Shown: positions 11,297 through 24,200 of the stretch, one piece after another | Layout of the letters: the number at the start of each line of letters is the position of its first letter | How positions within the stretch are numbered: the stretch's first letter is position 1 | Origin: Roridomyces roridus | Taxonomy: Eukaryota > Basidiomycota > Agaricomycetes > Agaricales > Mycenaceae | Assembly: GCA_029378245.1 (NCBI GenBank) | Contig: JARKIF010000009.1 | Coordinates: 868,001 to 932,000 of the forward strand | DNA length: 64,000 bases | Direction: 5' to 3' | Program-made: the position numbers and the translations under genes | Notes under the pieces: generated by a model | What the model was told of the DNA's origin: nothing | What the model saw: only the letters and a program-made list of their open reading frames with translations | The model's database searches: none

Positions 11297-13245
11297 ATGG
11301 CGGACGCTCAATACAAGGTCCACTGGTTTCGCAGCACCATCTTTCAGATTCTCGTCGTCGGCGGCGTCTTTTTCTGTGTCAGTCGTCACGTTTTACAGCC
11401 TCTGCGGGGCTGAACTGGGACTAGGCGCCGGGAATGTACAATGCCCTCAGCTCTCTTGGTGCTGGAGGTCTTGCAACACCGTGGTACGCCAATGCTACCG
11501 CGGCTGCCGGCTATGGTTTGTTCAGATAATTCAATCCGAAAGCTCCATACTTATGGGTTAAGTTTTCATGGCCGTTCTCTGCGTAACTGGTGGTATAATC
11601 GTGAGCAAGATCGGTGTGAACGCGGCTTTGCTTGTAAGTGTATGCTACGCAGGCAAGAGGACTGTATTCACAAATGCATAGATCTCGAGCACGGGCGATA
11701 TCATCTACGCGGGAAGCCTGTACCTGAATTCGAAAAACGGCACGCAGTGGTTCCTAATGCTAGGTTCGTGATTCCGCAGTCGATGGGTACACTCTCTGAT
11801 TTTATACAGGTTCTATAATATCTGGCTGCACGGATGGTGAGCTTCGCCAGAATACAACTGCACCTCGAGCCTCATGCCACTGGGCCAGGTCTCATGTACT
11901 CGGTTGAAGTGCGCTCTTTGTTACTTTAACACGAATGGTCAGTCGCTCCATTTCTTCGCGTGGTTTGGCTTGACGCCATTGGACAGGACTTATGGATGCC
12001 TCCTAGGGACCCATCATTACTTGTAGGTTTTCCGCTGCGTGTGATTTTACGAGCACTCATTTTTCTTTCAAGCGTATCCCGAGCCAGACCGCCGTGGGCG
12101 CATGCTTGGTCTGTGGGTCTTCATGCGGAATGCTGCTCCTGTCATTGGTTTGGTTATTTCTCTCCCACCATCCAGCACACTGAACATCAGCAGGCGGGGC
12201 CATCATCTTCGGGCTGAACCACAGCACTGATTCCAGCGGAGGCGTATCGCTCAAAACGTACTTGGTGATTATTGGGATCATGTGTGCGGGCCCATTCATC
12301 GCTTTGCTACTTTCACACCCCGAGAAAGTCCAGCGCAAGGATGGCGTCAAGATTGTCTTCCGTAAAACAGGCTGGACTCAGACCTTGACGGAATGGTGGA
12401 ATATTGTCAGCTCACGTGATGTGATTTTTTTGTTTCCGCGGTCCTCTCGTGGTCTCAAAACGATGTTAGATCCTCCTCCTCTGCCCGTTGTTCTTCACCA
12501 GCTGGTTCTACGGTAGCTACGTGGGAACGCTGCAAACTCAGTACATGAATGTCCGCACTCGGTCCCTTTGCGCGCTGGTCATTCCCTTCGGAGACATAGC
12601 TGGCGGGTTCATGATAGGCTATTTCTTGGACATGAAACGCCTTACGATCAAGCAGCGCGCACGATGGAGTTTTGTGTGCCTTATGGTTTTGAACCTGGCG
12701 CTGTGGGTCTGGGCTGCTGTCTTGACCAAGCAGCTCGAGGACCAGCAGCCTGTAATCGACTGGACATCGGGCCACCTTTTCGGCAGTAGTTTCGCTCTGT
12801 TCATTCTCTTTGACCTTGCGACGATGGCTACACAAACGAGTTTATACTGGATCATCAGCCAGAGTGCGTCCTGTCCCCGTCTACATTGCGTGGTCTCATC
12901 TCACGACTAGTGTCTGACGACTTTATTGCCCTCTCTTATATGACTGGCACGCTCCGGGGCGTCGAGTGCGCTGGGCAAGCTGTCGCGTACGGAATCAAGT
13001 CGAGTAACACCACGGATTGGCTCTCCATAGGGCTGAACGTCGGACTCAGTGCGTGATGTTCAATCTTATTCCTCAGGTGCATCCTCATCTCTCTGTCAAC
13101 AGTTGTCCTTTCGCTACCATTTGCATGGCTGGTCATTCGGAAAATTGGTGTTGTGGAGTTTGAGAAAATATCATACGCGATACAAGGCGGTGCAGAGGCA
13201 GACGAGAAGAGTGTAGAGTCTGACCAGAAGGAAGTTGTCGCGTAA
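11297..13245 (+). CDS. UNC93-like multi-pass membrane transporter (MFS type)
   Basis: This fungal UNC93-like protein of the major facilitator fold has no established substrate. The exons are short and were joined by similarity: MADAQYKVHWFRSTIFQILV, then APGMYNALSSLGAGG, YANATAAAGYVFMAVLCV, a segment with GDIIYAGSLYLNSKNGTQWF, then SGCTDGLMYSVEGPII, TSYPEPDRRGRMLGLWVFMR, NAAPVIGGAIIFGLNHSTD, and a long exon with FTSWFYGSYVGTLQTQYMN. It ends ..QGGAEADEKSVESDQKEVVA at 13245. Between 11760 and 12190 the gene is cut into very small exons and looked disrupted until spliced, with one intron of about 100 nt. Hydrophobic segments fit 10-12 membrane helices. No frame break remains after splicing. A neighbouring secreted esterase on the same strand follows after 155 bp. 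Confidence 0.8.
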
Positions 13246-13400
13246 ATGATGCCAAGCCTTTTGTTCCCGTGACCGTGAACCGCTTTCCCTGGACCACTTC
13301 CTTCGAACGTCGGAACCTGCTTCCTCGACCAATCCTCGAATATGACTGCCACCGAGACGTCTTAAAACCGCTCGAATCACGATGAGCCCACAGTTTCCCC

Positions 13401-15333
13401 ATGCCTCTCGCCCTACTCTTGGCTTCAGTCCTACTCGTCTCTGCCTGTTTTGGACGTGCAACACCTGAATTAGTCAAGACGACCTCTGGCTTGTTGAGAG
13501 GCCAGGTCGAGGCTAACGGAGGTGCGTGTCGGATTGCTCCGCAACTGGACAATGTTCAACGTGGGATATAGTGCTGAGCTTCAAAGGCATTGTGAATCCG
13601 CAACCCTCAAGTTGACTGGCCCAGAAATTGACCGAGATGCCAGCGTTTTGCGCATCCTGCGACCGGCGATCGACGCTGGGAGCCACCCGCCCCGTTCGTC
13701 TCGACTGTTTCTCAAAATGCGACCCACTTTGGCCCGGCCTGCGTGCAGCAATTCAATGGGATAACAGGCGCCCTTGATGAGCGTGTTTTCAATAACCCGT
13801 CCAACCCGCCTGTTGAGGACGAGGATTGCCTCTTTCTGTAAGAAATAATGCCAGTCCTGCCGCATTGCTTGACAAATGGTTAGGAATGTGTGGAAGCCTG
13901 CAACCGACGTCGCCAACCTTCCCGTCTTGGTTTGGATCTACGGCGGTGGTTTGGCCTTTGGGACTGCCTCGGTTCCGGAATATGACGGGCTCTCAATCTC
14001 GGCCAACGAAAAACTCATCATGGTGTCTTTCAACTATCGAACCAACGTCTTTGGCTTCCCAGGGGCCCCAGACCTGCCTCTCACGGGGAATAATCTTGGT
14101 TTTCTCGATCAAGGTATGGCAGACTCCATCTAATATCATCGTCTTATCTCCCGCTACAGAGCTGGCCTTCAAATGGGTCCAGGAAAACATCGCCCAGTTT
14201 GGCGGTGATCCCCAGAAAGTTACCATAATGGGACAGTCAGCGGGGTCCCAATCGACGAGTGCGGCCATTTCGAGACACTCTGCCGACGATGCGCCGTTTC
14301 GGGCGGCTATAATGTTGTCTGGCGCCGACGTTTCAACATCACCCATTCCGTCCTTTGCAGCATTCGACAGTTTTGCGGCAGCGGTGGGCTGTACTCAGGT
14401 TCCTGGTGCTACGAGGTTGGCTTGTCTTAGAAGGGTCCCTTCTGCCGTCATTCGTACATTTACGAATCAACTGGCGGCCCCTAACTTTCTGCCTTTAATC
14501 GACAAGTAAGTCTGCCACTTTCTTTGACGTCTCTTTCTTTTAATTTCGCTTTATAGTGTCACTTTGTTCTCAGATCCTCTGCAACGTATTCGAACGGGCA
14601 AGACTGCACGAGTCCCGTTCATCCTAGGCAACACTCAAGATGACGGCACGATCGTCTCGGTCAATCTCCCGGACAATCTCACCGCTGCGCTCGACGAATT
14701 CGTGAGCCCGTTCGCGAGGACTACTGTCACTGCCGATCAGGTCCGACCACTCTACCCTGGGTTGAACGATACCGCCATCATCGCTGCAACTCTCAGGGAC
14801 ATCTTATTCCTTTGTCCCGCTTCGCTCTGGACAGCTGCTGCCGTAGATGCAGGAATTGCGGACGTGCATCGTTACGCCTATGGACCCGTCTTTGCAGACC
14901 TTCAACTTTTTCCCGGTGCTGGAGCATGGCATTCATCTGAGCGTGCGCCTCTCTGTAGTCTTCCCCTCTTTCAGGCTGAAATAAAACTACAGTTCCCGAG
15001 ATATTTGGCACGTTCAATCGAAGCACAGCTACCGCATCCGAAGTAACTCTTTCCGGAACGATGCAGAACATCGTGGGCAACTTTGTGAGAAATCCGACTG
15101 TGTCTCCAGCTCTCAATTGGCCCAAGTACATTCCGGGCAGTGCCACGAAGACATTGGCAAAATTGGCTTATAACGGGAACGTATTGGTGGACGATGTCCT
15201 ACAGGCGGTGCAGAGCGACTCGTTGGTAAGTCGAAGGCCGTCGGCCGCTGTGTCGGAACGAATAAGCTGATGGACCACTCAGGACACACCATGTGCAGCC
15301 TTTTGGAATCAGTTTTTGGATGTCCGGTTTTAA
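13401..15333 (+). CDS. Secreted type-B carboxylesterase/lipase, copy 1
   Basis: This is an alpha/beta hydrolase of the carboxylesterase type-B family (esterase or lipase). The N-terminus MPLALLLASVLLVSACFGRA is a clear signal peptide. Family marks include LPVLVWIYGGGLAFG (oxyanion loop), NYRTNVFGFPGAPDLPL, NNLGFLDQ, and GQSAGSQST around the nucleophilic serine. Downstream are LYPGLNDTAIIAATLRD and FPGAGAWHSSE, which carries the histidine region. The last exon is small: after SDSL an intron leads to DTPCAAFWNQFLDVRF, stop at 15331-15333. At least six short introns are present. A second copy lies at 33890-35958 on the other strand with matching exon endings. The true substrate cannot be read from the sequence. 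Confidence 0.9.
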
Positions 15334-15465
15334 GTAGTGGTACAACACCATTTGAGAGCCTAACATCGACGAGACCCTCTGTTATGCACCTTGCCTGAGG
15401 CGATCGGAAGTGGAGTTTGATCCGAAACCCCTAAATGTTGAACATCCGACCTTCTCCTCAACACT

Positions 15466-16342
15466 ATGAGTTCACCATACGACGTGCTGAACGCATACTT
15501 TCGCCCACCCTGTGGTGAAGCTCGGAATATCCATGTTCGTTTGCGTAAACATCTTTGGCCTGCTGCACCAGTGGCGCAACCTTTACACTGTATCCCAAAT
15601 AATCTGCGTCGTCATATCAAGGTTTTCGAACCGGCGCCTCTCCCCGAGTCCCCCGTCGAGTCTTTGTTCAACGACAATACGCCCAATGTGGAAGACGACC
15701 GCGGTATCATGTATATCCCCACACCGGAGAACTCGATGTTCCGCGTGTGGGCAATGCAAGGTCGAACTTCACCCGATGACTTGTTGGTACGGCAAGAATA
15801 CCTTGCCTTCTTGGCGGATGTCGAGGCAACTCGCGAACCTGACGGCTCGCACTACAATTATGTTGGCTGGTGACTACAACGATTTTGTTCTGGAGGCGGG
15901 CATAGAAGACCGGAAAGCAATGCGTCCTCTCTACCTCCGTCCGTTTTCCAGCACCTTTGCTGCCAATGCCATCAACTCGATCCTCATCACGTCCGATGTT
16001 GTCTACCTTGTGCAATGCACTTTGGGTTCACATTTGGCTGTCAAGAAACTCCTCTTTATCCTGCAGCGCCTGGTCAAGCTCGGCCTTACTATGGGTTTGC
16101 TCCCCGTATCGTATTTGGTCGTTGGTAGTCAAGGCAGCCGGGTCAGAAACGTTGTGAGAGCTGTGCAGGCAAAGTTGGCCGATTTGGTGCCCCAGGTAAA
16201 CGCTGCTGTGCAGCGACCGTATCCAAAAAAGCGGTGTCCAGAGCTGGCTGGGATGCCAAAGCGAGTTGTCGAGCGAATCCAACTTATATCACCCCAAGGT
16301 GTTGTTTTTGATCCTGTCCAAAACACGCCGAGACGGATGTGA
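15466..16342 (+). CDS. Unrecognised protein, possible two-exon gene
   Basis: Two open frames overlap here. The first, from ATG 15466, reads MSSPYDVLNAYFRPPCGEAR and includes VEDDRGIMYIPTPENSMFRV before a stop at 15873. The second frame is open to 16342 and has a hydrophobic stretch near NSILITSDVVYLVQCTLG and LGLTMGLLPVSYLVVGS, then a basic tail (RPYPKKRCPELAGMPKR). I could not find a GT-AG pair that joins them cleanly. It may be one gene with an intron or indel, a decayed gene, or chance ORFs. No family is recognised. It lies between a carboxylesterase and the end of a convergent P450 gene. Confidence 0.3.
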
Positions 16343-16384
16343 ACCTTCTTTGCATTATATCGAATTCAAGAACTCTTGTATGAT

Positions 16385-18415
16385 TCATACTCTACGAACA
16401 ATAAGAGGCAGAGAGCTAGGTCCTTGCCCTTCGACTCGAGGTCGAATGACAAAACTTTGAAACGGTTCGATCTCGTACGGGCAGCGGAAAGAGAACTGCT
16501 GAACGAGCGTCACCACAAGCGCCTAGAAGTCCGTGAGTACAGAAATCGGAAATCATTACCCACGTACCTTGATCTCGGCAAGAGCAAATTGTTTGCCAAC
16601 GCAGGCTCGAGGTCTTTACAGTGGATTAGCTGATCGTATGACAATGAAAGGAAAGACGGACCCTTGGCTGAATGCAAATAGCCCACGCCGGTCGTCTCGA
16701 CCCCGCCAGCGTTCGGGACGGAACAGATGAGCATCCTCGCCCCATATCTCGCGGTCCGTTTGCAGAACATTGACGGGAATTACGACGATCGTTCCCTTGG
16801 GGATGGCGAGCTGCGAAATCGAGGTGCCCATTATTGGCTCCGACAACGGTACGATAATATCATCGGCAGCCTGTGGAGAACGTGAGTTGCCAGTCGATAA
16901 TATTCGCAAAAGCATACACACTTGGTGATGGTTCTCAAGAACCGGCGGATAGAGGCGAAGAGTTTCGAGTATCACGGAATTGAGGATCGGAGATTCGTCA
17001 TGGGAAGAGATTTCGGCTCGAAGTTGGTTTTGAAGCTCGGGATTCATCGCAAGCTCGTATAATACCCAGGCGACAGTGGCCGAGACGGGCTCGTACTGGG
17101 ATGCATCAAGTTTATGCAAGATATTACCCGGAAGAAACTCACGCCAGCTGAGAGAATCGTCCTCATCTGGGCCACGACTTCCTCCTCGTCAAGTTTCCGA
17201 TCCGCTGCGACTTGTACAAATTAGATGAAACTGATCAGGAATGGAGGAAAGGCACCTACGCATAATGCTCATGAGAGTCTTGTCGTCGTTCGACTGTGTA
17301 TTGTCGGAAGTCTTCGCGTCCTGCCACATCCGACGAGAGATCGCACCCAACTCGGCCTTGGTTCGCTTTATCATCTCGCCCTTTTTACCGAGTGATAATA
17401 TGGAAGGAAATATCCAAAACAAGGCACGCATGTAGAATGAGGAAAGCCTGTTCTCGCTGTTGGTCAGACCGTCGAGAGCCTGGGCCTGATGATGAGATGG
17501 GAGGGGAGAAGAGTTTGGGACGCACTTCGGCGAGAGGGTTGGGTTCTCCGGAGAGAAGGTTGAAGTCGTAAGAGAATGTGGCGCGGGCAACAGTATCCAG
17601 CCTGATTAGCGGTCAAAAATTTCCAAAGGAGGAGAAGGATGCGAACGCGAATCGAGCAGCCCAATTTGTGATTTCAATTTCGACCTCCTTTGATTCACTA
17701 CTATCCAGGAGCATCGCCCACTGTGCAGCTAATTTGGCGGACATTTCGTAAAAGATCGGCGTAAATTTTCGGACAGATTGCTGGCTGGATGAATGTAGGT
17801 AAATAATGGGGAGCGGTAATCTAGGAGAGACGAACGTGAATGCGGGTGCAAGATAACGCCTTTGTCTTTCGTGCGCTTCCTTCCCTGTAGCATCTGTGAA
17901 TATAAGGAGGAACGAACAAGAGGTATAGATGCCTTCGGTCCAGATAATGCCTTCACCTAAAACCACAGTTGGTTTACAATCTGGGGCATGAAAGCAAAAA
18001 AATTACCCTGAGTTCTTCGGAACCATTCCCGTACTCCGTCAGGCTTCGGAAATTTGTAGATGCCTTCGGTGCCCAAGATGTAAGAGACGGCGCGTTGATC
18101 TGTTATGGAGAGCACGTAGTGCTATGTAGATGAGCACAGAATCGCGTCGACATGCGAATGTATTACCCCGCATGAACCACGAAACTTGAGTACTTTGCCG
18201 AATCGCTGGTGCCATTTGAGATAGAGAGAGCCCGGAGGCTTGTGGTAGAGATCCCATTCTTCGCCCCAGAGGAGGGAACTGGGGACGGGCCCAGGGATAT
18301 TGCGAAGAGCGTTGCGGGCAGAAATTGAATGGACAACGAGTCGGAAAAGGACCACAGTGAGTACTAGGGAAAAGCTGATGAGTGCTAACATGGTGTGCAG
18401 TTGAAGGATGGACAT
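16385..18415 (-). CDS. Cytochrome P450 monooxygenase
   Basis: This is an ER-anchored heme-thiolate monooxygenase. Residues 5-30 (HTMLALISFSLVLTVVLFRL) form the membrane anchor, followed by the proline-rich hinge NIPGPVPSSLLWG. Further motifs are KEAHERQRRYLAPAFT (C-helix), ETLRLYPPVL (the ExxR motif), LFRPERWRG (PERF-like), and the heme loop FSQGPRACVGKQFALAEIK, which only appears after joining two exons across an intron at about 16660-16614. The end is ..IEPFQSFVIRPRVEGQG.. with stop at 16385. About eight introns of 45-60 nt interrupt the gene. All key residues including the heme cysteine are present, so it should be active. The CYP family cannot be assigned by eye. Confidence 0.9.
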
Positions 18416-18865
18416 GTTGCTTTATATGCTTTACCGAGGCCGCCTTTAAATTGTATTATTCAAAACCCGCTAGAACTGTGTCGCGGCTGGCAGTAGCTCA
18501 ATGAGAACCAACCGGACGGAGCAGCAGAGACGAAGACAACGAGTCCGCGGCGGACTTGGCATGACAGGAAGCTTGGTGAGCAAGTGAACTCGCGTGTGGA
18601 CGCGCTACCTTCCCAGTGTAGACCATGCGATTCACGGAGTGATTGGCTCGGACTCAGATGAAGCGGGCAGAAATACACCGGAGTGGTCTTCTCGAGTGAC
18701 AGCGTTTGTGTTCCGCCCTTTAATGGACAGGCTTCGTAGTTCGCCGTCGACAAAGGCAGCGAGCACCGAGGAGAGATCAAAATTGAAAGAGCCGCGACAG
18801 GTGGCTGTACCATGCCACGGGGGCGTTTTTGGCATTGACCGACGTGTTCCTCCTCTGTTACCTGC
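18416..18865. promoter_or_regulatory. Divergent promoter region P450 / acetyl-CoA transporter
   Basis: This 450 bp stretch lies between two divergent start codons. ORFs inside it show no protein-like content. No clear regulatory motif was recognised. Confidence 0.5.
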
Positions 18866-21151
18866 ATGTTCAAAAGAACCAGCTCGAGGAACGGCACACT
18901 CAACAAGGGCGCGCGCATGCAAGAGGCTGCAGTTTCTTCCTCATTCAATAATATTGGTGTCTCCCCAAGAACGCCCAGACATGGAATGGAAGAGGACGAT
19001 CTCGAACTGAGTCTGCTCCGTGAAGATGAGCGTCAGCAGGCCGCCAATGGGCTCGGTACGGAGGACCGACGAGATGACTCTCCTAGTCACCCGATGTCCA
19101 GCGAAGACAAAAGGGCCATGGCGCTTTTGTGTGTGCTATGTAAGGGTGATATTATTCTACGCGTCTTCTGTTGCTTATATCGTGTCAGATCTCATACAAG
19201 GAGTACCGCTAGGACTTGCCTTGGGTGCGTTCATAACCCGAAATCTCTGCAAACGCGCTCAAGCGTTGGCTAGGCTCCATACCGTTCATTCTAAGAGAAC
19301 AACTATCATATTCACAATTAGCAACATTCGCATTGTCCGGCTATCCCTACTCCCTGAAACTCCTATGGTCACCCATCGTCGACTCGGTTTTCTTTCCCTC
19401 TGTAGGCCGTCGGAAATCGTGGATTATACCAATGCAGGTCATTGTCGGGAGTATAATGTTATACCTATCCCTTAATGTTCAGGTATTAATGGACGATGTG
19501 AGTAGTCGCCTCTTCTGCGGACCTACTCTCATCCTTCTCAGGCCAAAAATCACGTCAATGAACTCACCTTCCTGTTCACCTCGCTCGTTTTCTTCTCCGC
19601 AACACAAGGTACATTCGTTCAACTTCTTCAGGCCGTCTATTGACATCATTATAGACATCGCTGTGGATGGTATGATGATCTCACTGCCCGTTAGCATGGT
19701 CTCAACTGCTCACAGGATGGGCCCTCACCCTTCTCTCTCCGGACAGTTTATCATACGCGTCTACATGCCAGACCATTGGCTTGAACACGGGCTTCTTCGC
19801 ATCCTTTACCGTATTCCTAGCCTTCAACAGCGAGGCTTTTGCGTGCGTGTCCATCTTATTTCATTCACAAATGCCTGACCCATAGGTAGCACAAAATGGG
19901 GTGTACCGCATCTCACGTTGAGCGCATACCTCAAATTTTGGTCTGTCATGTCCTACGTCGTCAGCCTTTGGTTGCTCGCCTTCAAGAAGGAGGTTTGTCT
20001 GCTCCAAGTTGTACACGGACTTGCGCGCTCAATATTTCCCAGAGAAAGGAGGCTCTCAGCGACGTGGACATGAGTATCACTGCTGTTTACAAGCAAATCT
20101 GGGCGATTTGCAAGCTAAGACGTAAACCTTTCCGACCAAAGCATCGACTCGAGTTTCTGATATTGCACCAGACATCCAACTCTTGATTGTCGTGCACTTG
20201 TTCGCCAAAGTCGGATTCGCAGCCAACGAAGCTGCGACGTCGCTCAAGATGGTGGAAAAGGGCTTCCAGAGGGAAGACCTGGCGATCGCGGTTCTCATCG
20301 ACTTCCCGTTCCAAATCATTGGCGGATGGCTTGCTGCAAACTGGTCGCGGGGTAGTTTTCCTCTTCGGCCATGGCTGCATGCCTTCTGGCCTCGTCTCGG
20401 TTTCGCGCTCATGTCGACCTTGATCGTCTACTACTTCCCCAAACCACCGATCAGCATGGGATTCTTTGTATTCCTGATTATACAAACCGTACTGTCGTCG
20501 TTTGCGTCGTAAGTCACGCTCCATGATTCCTCCTTGTCCACTCAACCTCCGCCCAAGCACCGTCCAGTTCGTCGGTATCTCCGCCTTCCATACTCGAGTC
20601 TCCGACCCGCTGATTGGTGGAACCTACATGACCGTGCGTTGTCGTCAATGTGCATCATTCCCAATTGACCTTGATACAGCTGCTGAATACTTTTACAAAC
20701 ATGGGCGGGACATGGCCAAAGTGGTGCGTTGGTTCAGCATTCTTACTGACCCATGTTGAGACTGCAATCCAGGTTTATTCTCAAGGGTGTCGATTTGTTC
20801 TCCGTTGCCACCTGTCAAGTCAAAGAGGCCTCTTCCCAGCTGGTGACTAAAGGCAAGTTGGATGGCCAAAGACGAGTCCTCCTTTTAATTTGTGCTTTGC
20901 AGCCGCTGAATGTGTATCGGAGCAAGGCAAGGAAGCGTGCACTGCACTCAAGGGCGAGTGCGTCACGGAAACCGATGGGTATTACATCGTTTCAGCGATA
21001 TGCATGCTTTTTGGGGTTGTATTCTTGGTGTTGTATATCATGCCGACGGTGCGCAAGTTACAAGGTCAGCCGCAGTCACTTTTCGTCCATTTCGCCTACT
21101 GACCTGCCCTCAGAACTTCCCACCTCTGCTTGGCGAGTGAAGATGTCGTAG
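18866..21151 (+). CDS. Acetyl-CoA transporter (AT-1/SLC33A1 family)
   Basis: This is a multi-pass membrane protein of the family that carries acetyl-CoA into the ER or Golgi lumen. The soluble N-terminus has an acidic block (MEEDDLELSLLREDE). Signature segments are LIQGVPLGLALG, SGYPYSLKLLWSPIVDS, GRRKSWIIPMQVIVGSIMLY, the WALTLLSPDSLSYASTCQTI region, and LFAKVGFAANEAATSLKMVE with IGGWLAANWSRG. Near the end there is a luminal cysteine-rich loop (AAECVSEQGKEACTALKGEC), then a final helix and ..VRKLQ joined to ELPTSAWRVKMS, stop at 21149-21151. The small exons DIAVDG and WALTLL are joined by a 45 nt intron at about 19674-19720. The frame is continuous across all exons I could check. Confidence 0.88.
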
Positions 21152-21276
21152 TGCAAGTAGATAGAGTTGTTTGTGCATTCGATCAAACTAGTAAAGAGCA
21201 AAGGATAGATATTATCCACGCGTCAGATCCCTTCCCTACTTTCATCCGTGAACCTCTCAACCGCGTTTTTTGACAA

Positions 21277-24200
21277 ATGTCTACCCTCCAGTTTGGACCA
21301 GAATGGATGCGCGCCAAGCCCGTGAAACCTCACGCAGCGACCGACTCCCAGTCGCCAGCGTCCACCACTCCGGCCGCAGGCGCGTCGAGCTATTCTGCCC
21401 TCGTTTCTCCTGCCCCTCCTCCGCCGCCAGAGAAGCGTGATGAAAGCCACCCATTCCGCTACTCCAGGGAGGAGATGCTCAAAATTTATCGGGATGGCGG
21501 GGGCAAGACTGGACTCGGGCTCGAGGTGGAGCGATGGGAGGGCATCGTCAGAGAAGGGGGCAGCGAGCCGGTCGGTCTTCGTGAGATGGGGGAGGCCGAG
21601 AAGAAGGTCAGCGATCCCGCGGACTGTATCGTGCGCTCTCTTTTTTCTCATCTTTTTTTCATGCTAGCTTTTCGGCGGCCCTTTGAATTCCGACCTCCGT
21701 CGACGCCAATCCATCGACCATCTTTCCCCTTTGGCTATCCAAGGCTCGCCCGGTGAACGGCCCCGTCTCCCTCACAGTACTTCATCCGGTGCAGGCAGTC
21801 CTATGCGAGAACGATTTGGTGGGTTAATGAGACGACGCGACAGTTCAGGTGAGTCCACCCGCCACTCGGCTTTATCGCGTATTCATTTCTGCTCAAGACC
21901 AACTATCTTCGTCTGTCCCCCGAAAACTTTCCTTGTCGGGCACCCAGCCACCTTTGTCTCCACGCGACACCGCACTCCAATCGCCTCGGACTCGTATCGG
22001 TCACACAGCGACCTTTGACGGCGTCCTGGGCAGTAGCGAGTCCTGGGTGGCTCGACGTCGCGCCTCTGAAGCCAAGGCCGCCGGGAACGTGCCCCGGGAG
22101 GCAGAAGAGCGAAGGACGGACATTCGAGAGGAAGACGAGGATGCGAGTCTCGAATCTCAGTCAGGACCGCGTGATATACCCCAAACCACCGAGTCGCCCG
22201 TCCAGGAACCTCCACCTCCAAAAGCGAATGAGAGCGCGGCACATGTTCAAAATGGTGTTGACCCTGCTGCGCTCTCGAATGGTCCCCCACCGGGAATTCT
22301 AGATCTCGCGGCTGTTCAGTGGTCCTACCTGGATCCGCAAGGTCAACTTCAAGGTCAGTCAGTCTCGTTCCAGCTACAGAGACGACGCTGACATTATCCG
22401 CAGGTCCATTCCGTGCTGATTTGATGCAAAAATGGTACGACGAGGGGTACTTCAACGCCGAGCTGTTGATGAAGCGAACACACCTCGACGCCGAGTGGAC
22501 CGCGGTCGGACAATTAGCCAACCTTGCTCGATCCGCGGGCACTGAAAAGATATTCCTCGCCCCGCCTGGGCCTCCTCGATCCACTGATCTCCAACAAAAT
22601 GCATACGTCGGACCACTGCAACCAGCACCAGTTCGTTCGCTGCGTAGTTCCACGTTGGAGGCCTATGCCGGCAGCTCCAACCACTCTGATTCCCCGTCGT
22701 CGTCCTTTGGTGCTGGCAGATTTGGCAATGGTTCGCCCGATCCAAACGCCTTTGGCGGGCGTGCAAATAGCCAATACTCCGTGGACTCGCCAGCAGGCAG
22801 GTTCGGTCCTTCGGACTCTACGTCGTCCTTGCGCAGAAGTGCCTTCACCGACTCTCCACTGGAACCTTCAGCGAGCGGCTCCCGTTTTGCGAGCGGAGGT
22901 CTTGGGGATGTGTATTCCACTAACGGAACCTACAGCCCCTCTCAAGTGCCCTGGCAAACCCCGACTAACAACGCACTCGGTGGTTCCTTCGATGGCCTAA
23001 ACGGAGGTTTTGCATCTTCTTCGAGTCTGGCTTCCGGTCTCGGTCAAGCGGGGGCTTTCGGTCACATTCGTGCTCAGGATCCGTCATTCGTTGACGTTCC
23101 GTCTTCCAACTATGCAGACTATATCGGGAGCCCGCAAGCTGGAGTGTCTTTCACCCCCAATCAACAATACTCACATTTACATTCGAGCCCGTATATCCCG
23201 TCTCAGGAACCCGTCGCGACTGCCAATCTGTTTGGACAAACCGCGAAACCATCCATTCCTTCTCAACCCGCCCCCCAAAATTCCGGTACCCCTACCATTC
23301 CTACCCAGTCACCCTGGGGCACGGTCCCAGACTCTACCGTCACCCAAAGGGCTCTACCCTTGGACACTGTTCAACCACATGTTAACAATGTCCTTAATAA
23401 TGGGCCTACCGCGGCTCCTGCGCAAGCTTCGCCGTGGGGAACGACTACCCAAACCAAGGAACCGTCTCCCTGGTTTGCAGCGTCTCATGGTGTCATCGAC
23501 GAGCAGAGCTGGAAGGAGGAACCAAGTCATAGTCTGACTTTCAGCAATCTCGGTCAACACAACCAGCAGTTCACCACGATCCCTGATGAGCCGGCGCCTG
23601 TAGAGGTCGCTGCTCCGCCTACTCCTGCGCCGGAAATTTCCGATCTCGAGGCTCCTGCCAAACCTGCAGCCGCCCCTTCGCAACGCACCAAAGCGAGATC
23701 CAAGTCTACTACTCAGCCAGTTGTCCCACCTCCCGTTGTTGCGGTTATTCCTTCTGCGGAGAGTACTCCCGCTTTGCTGGCCGCACCCGCCAAAGCAGCT
23801 TGGACAAAGGAGGAGGAGAAGAAATCCAAGCCGTCTGGTGTGGCATTGAGCCTTCGGGACATCCAAGACGCTGAAGCCAAGAAGGCTGAAGCACGTAAGC
23901 AGGCAGAGCGGGAACGGGAACGTGTGGCTCGTACTGCGGCACCCGCTGCCGAGGAGGCACAACCCTTCACTGCGTCATGGGGTTTGCCGACGTCACAAGC
24001 TGGTGCCCGTGCTGCTGCGGCGAAGGAGACGGCCACGCCTAGCCCCACGACTACTAGTGCACCAGTGTGGACCAATGCGACCAAGCCCAATACCACCAAG
24101 AAGTCGATGAAGGAAATACAGGAGGAAGAGGAGAAGCGGAAAAAGTTGGCTTCGAAAGAGACTGTAGCAGCGGCTGCAAGAAGGGCGTATGCGGAGAGCA

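Noticed and set aside
11760..12190. Apparent disruption of the UNC93-like gene by unreadable sequence
   Set aside because: Splicing small exons (SGCTDGLMYSVE, GPIIT, SYPEPDRRG) restores the family pattern, so the gene is intact.
16510..16770. P450 seemed to lack its heme-binding loop
   Set aside because: An intron splits it; joined, the exon reads FSQGPRACVGKQFALAEIK.
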